DNA of 64,000 nt, taken from assembly GCF_000733295.1 (NCBI RefSeq), contig NZ_JPMI01000177.1:1-64000 (forward strand), given 5' to 3'. A model generated the notes under the pieces. The model was given only the letters and a program-made list of their open reading frames with translations. It was not told where the DNA came from and made no database searches. This document shows, piece after piece, positions 1-8,679 of this stretch. The translations under genes and the position numbers were made by a program. Every line of letters starts with the position of its first letter. Position 1 is the first letter of the stretch. The stretch comes from Archangium violaceum Cb vi76 (GTDB lineage Bacteria > Myxococcota > Myxococcia > Myxococcales > Myxococcaceae).

Positions 1-690
1 CTCCACCCGGACTACAGCGCTTCGCTCCACACCCTGGCCATGGTGCTCGAAAGTCAGGACAAGTATGCCGAGGCGGAGGCGCTGCTCCGCCAGTCCCTCT
101 CCATCGACGAGCAGTCACTCGGCACACACCACCCCAACTACGGCGCTTCGCTCCACGAATTGGCCAGGGTGCTTGAAAGACAGGGCAAGTATGCCGAGGC
201 GGAGGCACTGCTTCGCCAGTCCCTCACCATCAAGAAGCAGGCGCTCGGCACACTCCACCCGGACTACGGCGCTTCGCTCCACGTCCTGGCCAGGGTGCTC
301 CAACAACAAGGCCGCTACGTCGAAGCAGAGGCGTTACTCCGCCAGTCCCAGTCCATCATCGAGCAGGCACTCGGCCCTCGACATCCAGCGCTTTGCTCTG
401 TTCTCGCGAACCTCGGCTCCAACCTGGCCGCACAGAATCGCCCACAGGAGGGAGAGGCGTTTCTGCTGCGCTCCGCCAGCATCGCCAGTGCCGCCCTGGG
501 GCCGAAACATCCCGAGACAGCGCAAGCCCTTACCCAGCTCGCACAAGTCCAGGCCGCGTTGAAAAAGCCCGAAGCCGCCACCACGGCCCAGCAGGCCATG
601 GACACCCTGCTCGGCTCTCTTGGGCCGGAGCACCCCGTCGCCAGGGAAGTGCTCCCCCTGCTCCGCCAGATCCTGGCGGGCAACGACTGA
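1..690 (+). CDS. TPR protein of the kinesin-light-chain type, C-terminal part (cut by window edge)
   Basis: The reading frame is open from the first base, so the gene starts outside the window; 229 codons remain. The product is an array of about 42-residue tetratricopeptide repeats with the signature GKYAEAEALLRQSL followed by LGxxHPxY, as in TPR_10/TPR_12 repeats of kinesin-light-chain-like proteins. The first repeats are almost identical at DNA level with a 126-base period (compare 61 onward with 187 onward), which indicates recent repeat expansion; the last two repeats are more diverged. Such arrays are protein-interaction scaffolds. In myxobacteria they often form the C-terminal half of serine/threonine protein kinases, so the missing N-terminus may be a kinase domain, but nothing here shows it. 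The stop is followed 18 bases later by the next gene on the same strand. Confidence 0.9.
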   Translation, partial: LHPDYSASLHTLAMVLESQDKYAEAEALLRQSLSIDEQSLGTHHPNYGASLHELARVLERQGKYAEAEALLRQSLTIKKQALGTLHPDYGASLHVLARVLQQQGRYVEAEALLRQSQSIIEQALGPRHPALCSVLANLGSNLAAQNRPQEGEAFLLRSASIASAALGPKHPETAQALTQLAQVQAALKKPEAATTAQQAMDTLLGSLGPEHPVAREVLPLLRQILAGND

Positions 691-708
691 GCTCGCGGGG
701 TGCAAACC

Positions 709-1464
709 ATGACCACTCGGGCTCGCCTCCATCTGCACGTCTACGCGCCAGCGCTCACCACGGACGACGGGCGCCCGCTCGCGGCTGTTGAAGGGATGGA
801 GCGGGCACTCCCCGGGTTGCGATTGGCGTGGCGGGTCTCGGAAGCGGGGCGGCCCATCGCGCTTCCCGAGCGTGAGGCGTGGCTGGCTGAGTCGATAACG
901 GACGGCGAGTTCGGGTTGCTGTGCAATGGGGACGAGGGCTACCCGGTGACGATGGATGGGAGGCGGGAGAGCGCGATCTCGAGTCCAGGGGGCGAGCCGC
1001 TGCTGCTGGTCCATGCGAAGCTCCCGCAGGACGACGCCGTTGTCGCCGCGGCAAGAGACATGCTGGAGAATGTCGCGGAAGGCGTGCGCGCCCGGTGGGG
1101 CGTCGTGGCGCCGGGACCCGTGAGGCTGGTCATCGCGGCGCAGACGGGACCGAAGTCAGGTGGGCCGGAACATCCCCCTCACGGGCTGCCCATGCTCAAG
1201 CTCCCGTGGCACATCCGCTCGCCCAGGCATCCTCAGTACCTCGGGTGGATCAACTACTGGTCCACGGCCGCCGCGGAGGCGCTCGGCTTCCCGGACCCCT
1301 CCCGCGATGCCGAACTACTGGCGCGGGCCCGGCGGACAGAGTCGGGAGGGTGGGTGGTGAGCCTCACCGATGCGCCGCTCGACCTGGACAAGCCCGCCCA
1401 CCTCGAGGCGCTCAAACGAGCCTACGAGCGATTCCCGGAGATCGGCGGGCGCGCGGAGACGTGA
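709..1464 (+). CDS. Conserved myxobacterial protein of unknown function (DUF5953-like)
   Basis: A 251-residue soluble protein without signal peptide or membrane segment. It begins with a beta-strand-like segment (RLHLHVYAPAL) and has a conserved-looking core around LPMLKLPWHIRSP and GWINYWSTAAAEALGFPD. From memory this resembles the myxobacterial family DUF5953, found in several copies per genome, often beside toxin or immunity genes; that link is not verified. A GTG at 700 in frame would add three residues; ATG 709 is preferred because a GGGG stretch lies eight bases upstream. It follows the TPR gene closely on the same strand and may be co-transcribed. No catalytic motif was recognised. Confidence 0.75.
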   Translation: MTTRARLHLHVYAPALTTDDGRPLAAVEGMERALPGLRLAWRVSEAGRPIALPEREAWLAESITDGEFGLLCNGDEGYPVTMDGRRESAISSPGGEPLLLVHAKLPQDDAVVAAARDMLENVAEGVRARWGVVAPGPVRLVIAAQTGPKSGGPEHPPHGLPMLKLPWHIRSPRHPQYLGWINYWSTAAAEALGFPDPSRDAELLARARRTESGGWVVSLTDAPLDLDKPAHLEALKRAYERFPEIGGRAET

Positions 1465-1873
1465 CAGCGCTAGAGGAAGGGCGTTGGCGAAGGCAAGGCG
1501 GGCGGTGGTGACGGGGTGCGAACGCTGACGTCGCGATGTCTGGGAGACGCGCGGGGTGTACGGCCACGATGAGCGGCTTCAGGTCAGCCCCTGGCTCTGA
1601 TGAATCCCTGCCCGAAGGCACTCAGCGCATCCGGGCGGAAGAGCGCCTCGAACGCTTCGGTCCCTTCGGGGAACATCCAAAAGCCAGGACGGGCAGGATT
1701 GGGGACCGCCTCGGGAGACAGAGAGCCAGAAGAAGGTCACGCCCATGGCGAAAGCCTATCCCTCCCTCGCGCGAGCCTGAGGGGTGACTCCCAGGGGGAG
1801 GAAGGAAACGTCCCGTTCCTCCTCCAAGCAGGTCGCCAGAAGTTCTCGACACCAAGCGTCCCTGACAAAACCG

Positions 1874-1907
1874 CCCCGGCCTCCGCAGAAGCCGCCAGAA
1901 GCCGGGG
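1874..1907. terminator. Candidate bidirectional terminator hairpin in a 474-bp convergent gap
   Basis: CCCCGGC at 1874-1880 pairs with GCCGGGG at 1901-1907, flanked by AAAACCG on the left and CCGGTTTT on the right, so the A-run and T-run would serve both strands. It lies between the ends of the rightward gene (1464) and the leftward gene (1939). The rest of 1465-1938 holds no convincing gene; reading frames there lack start signals and recognisable composition. Confidence 0.45.
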
Positions 1908-1938
1908 CGCAATACCGGTTTTGTTCGGGTCTCCAAGT

Positions 1939-2688
1939 TCATGTCTTCCGCCTCGAAGCCGGCGGCACCATCAACCGGAACAGCCCCCGCTCCTCGAGCG
2001 CCCTCTGCGTTCGCCAGGCAAGCGCCACGTGCGCCGGATCGCTGGGGGAAAGTCGCTCCGGGGTGAGTGTCACCAGCGTCCCCTTGTCACCCACGGGCTC
2101 CACACGCACTGGCGCGGGCAAGGCAGGCACCTCGCCCCGGGCCCTCGAGAAGTACGTCATCCAGCCCACGAAGCATCCGAGCTGACTGCCACCGGAGAGC
2201 TCGTCCCACAGCCCGTCCGCCGTCGCAACCGCCCACTCCGGCTCCCACGCCACCGCAACGGCACGCATGGCACTCGAGACGACAGGCCCCGTGACGACGC
2301 GCTCCTGACCCAGGGCCTCCTGGGGGAGGAAGAGCCACAGGAAGTTCGGCGCAACCTCCGCCTTCGAGCCACAACCGAGCATGACCGAGCCGCCCCGGTC
2401 CTGCTCCACATGCCCCGTCCAGGCGTCGAACTCAAAACCGTCATCCAGAATCTGGTACTCCTCGCGGCCGAAGAAACGGATGAAGGTTTCGCGGGTGGGC
2501 TCAAAGCCGAGTTGCAGCGCCTTTCGAGCGGAGTTGCTTTTCTCGTACCACCGCGCGAAGTCCGGATGGCACTCCCCAAGGAGGCGGAAGAACGTCTCCG
2601 CCCGCCGTGCGCACTCCTCGGCCGACTCTGGACGGTGCCCCCAATACGCTTTGATTCCGTAGCGTTCACTCATGCTCGGCGGCCTCAC
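1939..2688 (-). CDS. Imm52-like immunity protein for the adjacent nuclease toxin
   Basis: 249 residues, cytoplasmic. The N-terminus (RYGIKAYWGHRPESAEECARRAETFFRLL) and the following segment with FARWY and a glycine-cysteine strand resemble Immunity protein 52, a family recalled as partner of restriction-endonuclease-fold toxin 5. The inferred role is to bind and block the nuclease domain encoded immediately upstream. The GTG start at 2688 overlaps the toxin stop codon (GTGA), so the two are translationally coupled; an ATG at 2673 (MSERYG) is an alternative start. Toxin-then-immunity order and overlap are typical of polymorphic toxin loci. The family name is from memory of motif layout and should be confirmed by profile search. 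Confidence 0.7.
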   Translation of the reverse strand: MRPPSMSERYGIKAYWGHRPESAEECARRAETFFRLLGECHPDFARWYEKSNSARKALQLGFEPTRETFIRFFGREEYQILDDGFEFDAWTGHVEQDRGGSVMLGCGSKAEVAPNFLWLFLPQEALGQERVVTGPVVSSAMRAVAVAWEPEWAVATADGLWDELSGGSQLGCFVGWMTYFSRARGEVPALPAPVRVEPVGDKGTLVTLTPERLSPSDPAHVALAWRTQRALEERGLFRLMVPPASRRKT

Positions 2689-4526
2689 TTCACCGGTTGG
2701 GTGTAAACCACCTCTATGGACTGAAGGCCTCGCTCATCAAAATACTTCCGAAGCACGGCCACCATCCGAGGCTCGGCGACGTGCCAGCGGATTGGCAGCC
2801 CGCCTGCCATCTGGAACTGACGTCGCGCTTGCTTGAGCAGGTCCCCCAAGCCCTCGTAAAAATCGAGCTTGGGCTTGAGGTCCTTGTCGAACCATTGCTC
2901 GTACCCACGCGCCTTGCCCTCGAGAAGCACGCCCTCCTTCGGCGCGAAGCCGTCGTACTCGACGCACTTCCCATTCCGGCACACCGTGTAGCACCAGCCT
3001 TCCGGGGCGCCCGTCACCTGGGCCTGGTAGGCCCGGGCCTGCTCCGACATACTCGAAGTGTCCCGCACCCACTGACCCGGCCCCCCAACCGGAGGCCACC
3101 CGCCACCGCTTCCCGCGCCATGGGCGCTCTGGTTGGCCATGTGCAGCACGTAGGTGGCGCTCAGCGTCGGCGCGGCCGCGGTGGCAACACTCCCCACGGG
3201 CACGGCCACCAGGCGCACCGTCAGAAGTCCCTCACCCGAAAGCGACAGCAGGGGCACGGGGAGGCTCCCCAGCTTGCCGCCCCAGGCAGCCACCTTCGCC
3301 GTCCCAGCACCGGCCGTGCCCACCGTCAGCACCGCGCCCGTGGCAAGCCGCGACACCGTGCGCACCTTCTCCGCGTGGGGCTTGTGACGAAACTCCTCCC
3401 ACAGCCGCGGGGAGTTCTCGTAGAGCTGCCTCACGACACCCGGCAGTTGCGCGAGCCCCTCGAGCGTCTCGCCCGTGTAGAAGACCAGCCGGTAGAGGCC
3501 TTCCACCATGTCCACCACGGCGAGCGCCGCCCCCTCGGCTACCGCGAGCGCCGGGTTGTCGTCGGGCTCGTACAGGCCGGCCGGCCGCGTGCCTTTGGGA
3601 ACCTCGAGCCCCTGGTCCACCGGAAAGAGGCGCCCGCCCTCGACGGCGTAGAACGGCCCCACCTCGAAGCGCCCGGCCCGAAGCGTGCCGTCCTCGGCGA
3701 GGACGACCTGACCGGCCTTCTGGACCGCCACTCCCGTCGTGGCCCTCACCAGGTATCCGTCCGGACGCAGCACCAGCAACCGCGAGAAGCGCCGCATCCT
3801 CGCGTGGAGCGTGTCCCGCGTCACGACCTCCCCCCCAGCGGCCACCTCCAGGAGCAGGTGCGCCGCCATTCTCCGCAGCCCGAAGTCACCCAAGGTCAGC
3901 GGAGTGGAGAGCAGATGGGGTAACAGCTCCATCGCCTCCCGAGGTGCGAGCGTACGCCCGTCCTTCGAGAGCGCCGTGCCGGGGACGCCCGCCTGCGCGA
4001 GGAAGCCTTGGAAGTAGTCGAGCGTCATGGGCACCTCGAAGGGTTGCCCGTCGCCTACTCCGTCGGGCCATCCCATGCCCTTGCCCTCGAGCGCCTCTCG
4101 CTCGTCGGCCACTCTCATGCGCCGCGGCCGGTGATTCCGCGGCCCCGGTGCCGCGGCATCTTCTTCGACCACCACGGGCACCCCGGCCTCACGCCCTTCA
4201 CCTCCAGTGGCAGCGTCCTCCAGGTCCTCGCCCGCACCGCCTGGCCTCACGGCGGAAGCCGCCTGGGCCTCGCCGTCGAGCGCCTGTGACATGGCGCTCG
4301 CCTGCCGCCCCCTCCACCGTGGGTGTCCCCCACCCGCCAGCGTCCCGCTCATGGGATGGCCCGTCGCGCACGCCGTCAGCCCGATGAGCACCAGTGCCAC
4401 CAGACGCAACGTTCCCCACGCCCCGCCCCGTCGCCTCCGCCGGGCCTCCAACTGCGTACCGCCGCCCGCCCCCACCGCGGGAATCGGGTACCTCTTCGAT
4501 GTGGCGCTGTCCTGACTCACGAGCAT
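2685..4526 (-). CDS. Lipoprotein with C-terminal restriction-endonuclease-fold toxin domain (Tox-REase-5-like, SitA-type architecture)
   Basis: 613 residues from ATG 4526; the open frame extends further upstream but without signal features. After a basic N-region, LRLVALVLIGLTAC gives a type II signal peptide with lipobox L-T-A-C, so the protein should be an envelope lipoprotein. A long alanine/glycine-rich middle has no recognised domain. The last ~130 residues carry three cysteines (CYTVCRNGKC), then YDGF and LLEGKA, fitting the Asp...Glu-x-Lys core of PD-(D/E)xK nucleases at about residues 525 and 536-538; WFDKDLKPK and IRWHVAEP further match my memory of toxin family Tox-REase-5. The predicted role is interbacterial DNase. 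Lipidated toxins with exchangeable C-termini in myxobacteria include SitA proteins transferred by outer-membrane exchange; membership of that group is inference. Confidence 0.72.
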   Translation of the reverse strand: MLVSQDSATSKRYPIPAVGAGGGTQLEARRRRRGGAWGTLRLVALVLIGLTACATGHPMSGTLAGGGHPRWRGRQASAMSQALDGEAQAASAVRPGGAGEDLEDAATGGEGREAGVPVVVEEDAAAPGPRNHRPRRMRVADEREALEGKGMGWPDGVGDGQPFEVPMTLDYFQGFLAQAGVPGTALSKDGRTLAPREAMELLPHLLSTPLTLGDFGLRRMAAHLLLEVAAGGEVVTRDTLHARMRRFSRLLVLRPDGYLVRATTGVAVQKAGQVVLAEDGTLRAGRFEVGPFYAVEGGRLFPVDQGLEVPKGTRPAGLYEPDDNPALAVAEGAALAVVDMVEGLYRLVFYTGETLEGLAQLPGVVRQLYENSPRLWEEFRHKPHAEKVRTVSRLATGAVLTVGTAGAGTAKVAAWGGKLGSLPVPLLSLSGEGLLTVRLVAVPVGSVATAAAPTLSATYVLHMANQSAHGAGSGGGWPPVGGPGQWVRDTSSMSEQARAYQAQVTGAPEGWCYTVCRNGKCVEYDGFAPKEGVLLEGKARGYEQWFDKDLKPKLDFYEGLGDLLKQARRQFQMAGGLPIRWHVAEPRMVAVLRKYFDERGLQSIEVVYTQPVK

Positions 4527-4793
4527 GCCCTGGAGGATAGGAGGCGGGACGGCCAACCCTACAGAGGGGGCAGGCCCATGCAGGCCCATTATCCCAGCGA
4601 CGCCATGTCCTGGAATTGACGGGCTACGCCGCCGCTCTCGCCGCCGGCTCCGGCGTGCGGTGGGGCGTGCGGAGACGTGACAGCACTGCATCTACCCTGG
4701 TGAAGAATCCCGGCTGAAATCAGCTCCTGCGGAATTCAACACGAGGCCCTCCCCCGCGGGCACGAGGACAGTGCTGTGGCTGCGTGCGGCAGC

Positions 4794-5306
4794 TCACCGG
4801 AACGCGTCCACGATGAAGACCGCCGCGGCGGGGGACTCCACGATGGCGGTCCCCGGCTTGGACTCGGGCCTCTTGCGCAGCTGCCCCTTCCCGAGCCGGG
4901 CCACCGCGCAGATGGGCACCTTGTCTCCTTCCAGGGGGTGAGCTTCATAGTACCGGATGACGACCTGGGGGCCTTCCGTCCAGACACGCCCGTACAGACG
5001 AGACGGAGAACTGAGCGTCCCCAGGTCCTCCTCCAGGATGCTCTCGATGGGCCCCTCGTAGAGGGTGATGGGCCGCGTACTCATCTGGTTCGCATCAAGC
5101 GAGATCCAGGCCGAATCCCCGACGCTTATTCTCAGATACCGCATCACCTCGAGGGCCTTCGCCGGGCACTCGTCCGCCACCGGAGTTCCATCCGCTCGCA
5201 GCGCTACGTTACCCGGAAACGGGGATGGAGCCGTGGCGCAACCCGCCGACATCAGAAGCACGAGGGTGGAGAGGAGGAAGGCCCCCGTCCTGGGCATCAT
5301 GGGCAT
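4794..5306 (-). CDS. Small lipoprotein of unknown function
   Basis: 170 residues with a clear lipoprotein signal: a hydrophobic run and lipobox M-S-A-G-C, so mature Cys is near residue 23. The mature part is a compact alpha/beta-looking domain containing two cysteines and a C-terminal strand-rich segment ending VESPAAAVFIVDAFR. It lies 9 bases after the DUF2381 gene (transcribed first) and about 270 bases before the lipoprotein toxin, all leftward. A small lipoprotein upstream of a SitA-type toxin and immunity gene recalls the accessory gene sitB in sitBAI loci, but I see no sequence feature proving this; it may equally serve the DUF2381 protein. Confidence 0.7.
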   Translation of the reverse strand: MPMMPRTGAFLLSTLVLLMSAGCATAPSPFPGNVALRADGTPVADECPAKALEVMRYLRISVGDSAWISLDANQMSTRPITLYEGPIESILEEDLGTLSSPSRLYGRVWTEGPQVVIRYYEAHPLEGDKVPICAVARLGKGQLRKRPESKPGTAIVESPAAAVFIVDAFR

Positions 5307-5315
5307 TGCTCGCTC

Positions 5316-6248
5316 CTACTCCTGCACCAGTTGGGGATCCAGCGAAACGGCCAGTTGCTGGAGCCCGTCATCGCGGAAGATTTCCAGGACGAGACTCACC
5401 ATGCCCTTCTCCGAAACGAACGCGCTCTTGTCCACCACGACGGCGAGACTTCCCGATGCCCCGGAGACGATCTCCGCCCGGTTCATCCGAAGGGCGAAAG
5501 GCCGGGCCGTGCGGGAAGTCGAATCGGAGGACACCCGAGCCTCCTTGAGGATCCACGGCCTGTCGCGGTGCGTGTTGGCGAGCTGGACCACGACCGCCGC
5601 CTTACCGTTTCCCTTCCCAGCGAAGATCTCGACCTTGATGCCGATCTCCCCGTCGCTGAGCTCGTAGAGGTCCTTCCGCTTGAAGGGCGCCTGCTTCACC
5701 TCGCCATTGGCCAGCAGCGTGGCGTAGGCGTGGTCGATCGAGTTCTCCTCCTTCTCGTAGCGCTCGACCTGCTCGCGCAGCTCCCGCTCGCTCTGGAGCG
5801 CGCGGTACAGGGAGGAGAGCACCGCGTCGTAGTCCTCACGGCTGGCGAACACGTTGACCTGCTGGTCCACCTCGCGGTTGCCATAGGACTGCTCGTGGGA
5901 CGTCACGATGAACGGCAGCTCCGTCCCATCCGCGAGCGTCACCCGGAGCAGGAACGGGTTGTCGGGGGTAAGGTCGCGCAAGGGATAGAGCAACACCCAC
6001 CTGCCAGCGCACACCACGGGCTCGAAGTGCCCCTCCCACCCCAGCATCACCGTGCGCGCGGGATCACACGGCTTCTCCAGGCGCAGGAGGGTGGCGATCC
6101 TTCCCCCCACATACACCCGGGGCGCCTCGCTCCTCGGGTGCTCCGAGAGGATGAGGGCCCGCTCGATGGGCTCGCGCACCTTGGCCACGGCCACGGCCGC
6201 GGCGAGGACGAGAAGCAGGGTAGACCGCCGAAGTAGCTTTTCGCGCAT
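5316..6248 (-). CDS. DUF2381 family envelope protein
   Basis: 310 residues with an N-terminal signal peptide (STLLLVLAAAVAVA). The body matches the layout of DUF2381 (TIGR02268, a paralogous family largely restricted to myxobacteria): an early IATLLRLEKPCD segment, FEPV...WVLLYPLRDL, then PFLLRVTLADGTELPFIVTS, a coiled-coil-prone stretch near residues 150-175 (ALQSERELREQVERYEKEEN), and a C-terminal beta domain. Function is unknown; members often lie beside serine/threonine kinases or lipoproteins. Transcription is leftward with the small lipoprotein gene only 9 bases downstream, so the two form an operon. Start ATG 6248 is at the left edge of a 466-bp divergent intergenic region. Confidence 0.8.
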   Translation of the reverse strand: MREKLLRRSTLLLVLAAAVAVAKVREPIERALILSEHPRSEAPRVYVGGRIATLLRLEKPCDPARTVMLGWEGHFEPVVCAGRWVLLYPLRDLTPDNPFLLRVTLADGTELPFIVTSHEQSYGNREVDQQVNVFASREDYDAVLSSLYRALQSERELREQVERYEKEENSIDHAYATLLANGEVKQAPFKRKDLYELSDGEIGIKVEIFAGKGNGKAAVVVQLANTHRDRPWILKEARVSSDSTSRTARPFALRMNRAEIVSGASGSLAVVVDKSAFVSEKGMVSLVLEIFRDDGLQQLAVSLDPQLVQE

Positions 6249-6714
6249 GCGGCGGGTGAACCTAGCAGGTCAGATGGCATGCCGCCAGTCCTCCAGTCAC
6301 GGTCCCGGGTGACCGTCGGGAAGCGGGCACCTGGAGCAGGGCGCGCGGGCCGCCTGGCGGCTGGAGGGTGGACTCGAGAGCGCCCACTTGCTCCCATCTC
6401 AGGCCCATCATCACTCATCGAACCCAGACACTTCCAATTCGTCACGGTCGTCAAACAGACCGGCACCAAACCAGGTGGCTGGCGCGCCGCATGCGTTCAC
6501 GTCAACATCCAGCGTGTCACGGGAGATTCTTTCCTTTGCAGATTCGGAGTGGACGTGCCTATCGAGAACGAGGACGCCCATTTCTCCGTTCCCCTCGCAC
6601 AGCGCATCGCAGCGGAACGCGCCAATGAGGCCGCCCGCCTCGTCTTCAGCTCCGCCACGCCGGCATCCGGTCTTGGTTTGTTGTGCGAAGACTTCAATTT
6701 GGAGGGTGGGTCCC
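6249..6714. other. 466-bp divergent intergenic region
   Basis: Lies between two divergently transcribed genes and must hold both promoters. Reading frames crossing it have no ribosome-binding signal and mixed composition. No palindrome, sigma-54 site or repeat was recognised. The only clear signal is the ribosome-binding site GGAGGGTGGG at 6701-6710 for the gene starting at 6715. Confidence 0.5.
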
Positions 6715-7296
6715 ATGAGCCAAACGGACTTGACCCCGGAGCAACTGCTCTCCATTGCAAGAGAGTATTGGCGCCCGGACAGGTACCAGCATCTCACACA
6801 AGAGCCGAGCCCGGAGGATCACAAACGCGAAGCACGCTGGAAAGAAGTGCTCCAGAAGGCCGACCGCTGGCATGCATTCTTGAATGCCCTCTCTCGAGAG
6901 CTTCCCGACTTCACCATGGGAGATGGCACCGCGACCGCGGACGCCTGCTTCCGCTGTGTCGCCTATCCCGTCAAGGGCCGGCCGCTGCCACCTTTCGACT
7001 GGGCCGTCGTGGGCTGCATCAGCATCCTGGCGCCCATCTACATGCTCTACGGAATCGAATTCGAGCGGGCCGGCAAGGTGCGGCTCCGTTCCACGGTCCG
7101 CTTCGAGCCCCTCACTCCCCCGATGAGGCACCCAGCCGACGTCTTCGCCAGGAAGATCGAGGAGACGTTCGGCGTCAGCGCCCTCCCGCGTGAGGTCGCC
7201 GAAATCCCCGTCCCGCTCGTCGTGGAATGGAAGGAGCCTCCCGAGACGATGCTCTTCCATGCGCTCTTCTCGAACCAGCCCGAGAACGTGCCTTGA
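6715..7296 (+). CDS. Conserved hypothetical protein
   Basis: 193 residues from ATG 6715, chosen because GGAGGGTGGG lies directly upstream; the open frame extends to 6388 but the upstream part lacks coding character. The protein starts MSQTDLTPEQLLSIAREYW, is acidic at first, and has a hydrophobic central stretch (WAVVGCISILAPIYMLYGIEF) that looks like a buried strand rather than a membrane helix, followed by FEPLTPPMRHPADVFARKIEETFG. No domain was recognised. Similar ~190-residue proteins occur in myxobacterial accessory regions near toxin-immunity genes, so an immunity role is possible but unsupported by motif evidence. Confidence 0.7.
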   Translation: MSQTDLTPEQLLSIAREYWRPDRYQHLTQEPSPEDHKREARWKEVLQKADRWHAFLNALSRELPDFTMGDGTATADACFRCVAYPVKGRPLPPFDWAVVGCISILAPIYMLYGIEFERAGKVRLRSTVRFEPLTPPMRHPADVFARKIEETFGVSALPREVAEIPVPLVVEWKEPPETMLFHALFSNQPENVP

Positions 7297-7575
7297 TCAC
7301 CCGCCCCGTTCCTCGGGCGCCCCAGGAGGCCACCGGTGACTGAGCAGCCCCCGCCCGGACCCGAGCCGTTCCGGGCGCTCCCCCAGAGAGGGAGGACGTC
7401 CCCCACCGCCGTCCGGAAGCGGACACCGGCCTCGTCGCACGCCCGGGATAACCAGACAACCCCTGAAGACAGACAGGAAATGGCGCCTGGTCGCAACATT
7501 TTGACGCGAACAGACAAGACAGCCCGGGTGGAAACGTTCTAGAGAGCCGCGCACGCACGCATGGGGGGGCTGCCA

Positions 7576-8658
7576 ATGCAGACGAAGAAGCGGCTGGGCG
7601 AAATCCTGGTGGAGCTGGGGGTGCTGGACGGGTTGCAGTTGCAATCGGCCCTGGCCTACCAGCGCAAGTGGGGCGTACCGCTGGGGCAGGTGGTGGTGGA
7701 TCTGCGGTTCTGCACGGCGGAGCAGGTGCTGGAGGCATTGGCGCACCAGACGGGCGTGCCGGCGATGGACCTGGACGCGCAGCGGATGAACGCGCGGCTG
7801 GGGAACCTGGTGCCGAGGCGGCTGGCGGAGATGCACCGGGTGGTGCCGCTGCGGCTGGAGGGCCCGAGGGACATGGTGCTGGTGGTGGCGATCGCCGCGC
7901 CGGCGAGCCTGCAGTCGCTGGACGCGGTGCGCGGCGTGGCGTGCAAGGCGCGGGTGGTGCCGTGGCTGGCGACGGACGCGGCGATTGGCCGGGCCATCGA
8001 GCGGCTCTACCAGGGTGGAGCGGAGGTGGCGCCCCGGCGCGCGGAGGTGGAGGCCATCACGCTGCCCGAGGCGGACGCGGACATGGCGGTCCACCACGAG
8101 GACGGCCTGGCGGCGCTGACGGAGGGTGGGCCCTTCGAGGTGGTGCGCGGCGTGCTGCTGCCGGACCTGAATCCCGAGCGCGAGACATTGGACATTCCGC
8201 TGCTGGAGCCGCTGGAGATGGAGGAGCTGGCGGGGATGCTGGAACTGCCGGAGCGGGCGGAGCCGGAGATGGGGGCGGTGCTCGTCTACGGGTGGGGCGC
8301 GGCGGCGGCGGCGGGGCTGGTGCGGGTGTTGGGAGAGGCGGGCTTCCGGGCGGGCGTGGCGAGCACGGAGCAGGTGCTGGCGGCGGACGCGCGGGCGGTG
8401 GTGCTGGCGCCGTTGCCGTCGCTGGAGGCGATGGGGCGCAAGCCGGTGGCGCAGTTGCTGGTGGCGGGCAAGGTGCCCGAGCTGGACGTGGAGAGGGCGC
8501 GGGCGCTGGGAGCGAAGGGCTTCCTGGCGGCGCCACTGGACACGGACCTGATGCTGCGGGCGGTGAGGCGGCTGTTGCGCGCGGCGGGCGAGCGGCCTCG
8601 GGTGCCGGCGGCGCGGCTGTTGAAGGGAGAGGCGCCCCGGCTCCGGGCGGCGAGCTGA
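7576..8658 (+). CDS. Protein with MshEN/GspE-N-terminal domain and a receiver-like C-terminal domain
   Basis: 360 residues from ATG 7576, preceded by a run of seven G; ATG 7561 would add five residues. Residues 1-~150 (RLGEILVELGVLDGLQLQSALAYQR, then GQVVVDLRFCTAEQVLEALAHQTGVP) match the N-terminal MshEN domain of GspE/PilB ATPases, which in some family members binds cyclic-di-GMP. There is no ATPase domain. The C-terminal ~110 residues (VLVYGWGAAAAAGLVRVL...VLAPLPSLEAMG...GAKGFLAAPLD) look like a degenerate response-regulator receiver. Such stand-alone MshEN proteins are frequent in myxobacteria and probably act as signal-binding regulators of motility or secretion; that role is inferred. 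It is single-gene and convergent with the Uma2 gene. Confidence 0.78.
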   Translation: MQTKKRLGEILVELGVLDGLQLQSALAYQRKWGVPLGQVVVDLRFCTAEQVLEALAHQTGVPAMDLDAQRMNARLGNLVPRRLAEMHRVVPLRLEGPRDMVLVVAIAAPASLQSLDAVRGVACKARVVPWLATDAAIGRAIERLYQGGAEVAPRRAEVEAITLPEADADMAVHHEDGLAALTEGGPFEVVRGVLLPDLNPERETLDIPLLEPLEMEELAGMLELPERAEPEMGAVLVYGWGAAAAAGLVRVLGEAGFRAGVASTEQVLAADARAVVLAPLPSLEAMGRKPVAQLLVAGKVPELDVERARALGAKGFLAAPLDTDLMLRAVRRLLRAAGERPRVPAARLLKGEAPRLRAAS

Positions 8659-8679
8659 GGCGCCTCGGGAGTCAGGGGC

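Noticed and set aside
1600-2706. 368-residue rightward ORF opposite the Imm52-like gene
   Set aside because: Arg/Pro/His-rich, no start signal, opposite a gene overlapping the toxin stop.
4776-6236. 486-residue rightward ORF opposite the DUF2381 and lipoprotein genes
   Set aside because: Antisense shadow; the reverse strand has two signal-peptide genes in proper frame.
7336-7542. 68-residue ORF upstream of the MshEN gene
   Set aside because: GTG start with AGGAGG nearby, but composition is not protein-like and there is no conservation cue; left as intergenic.
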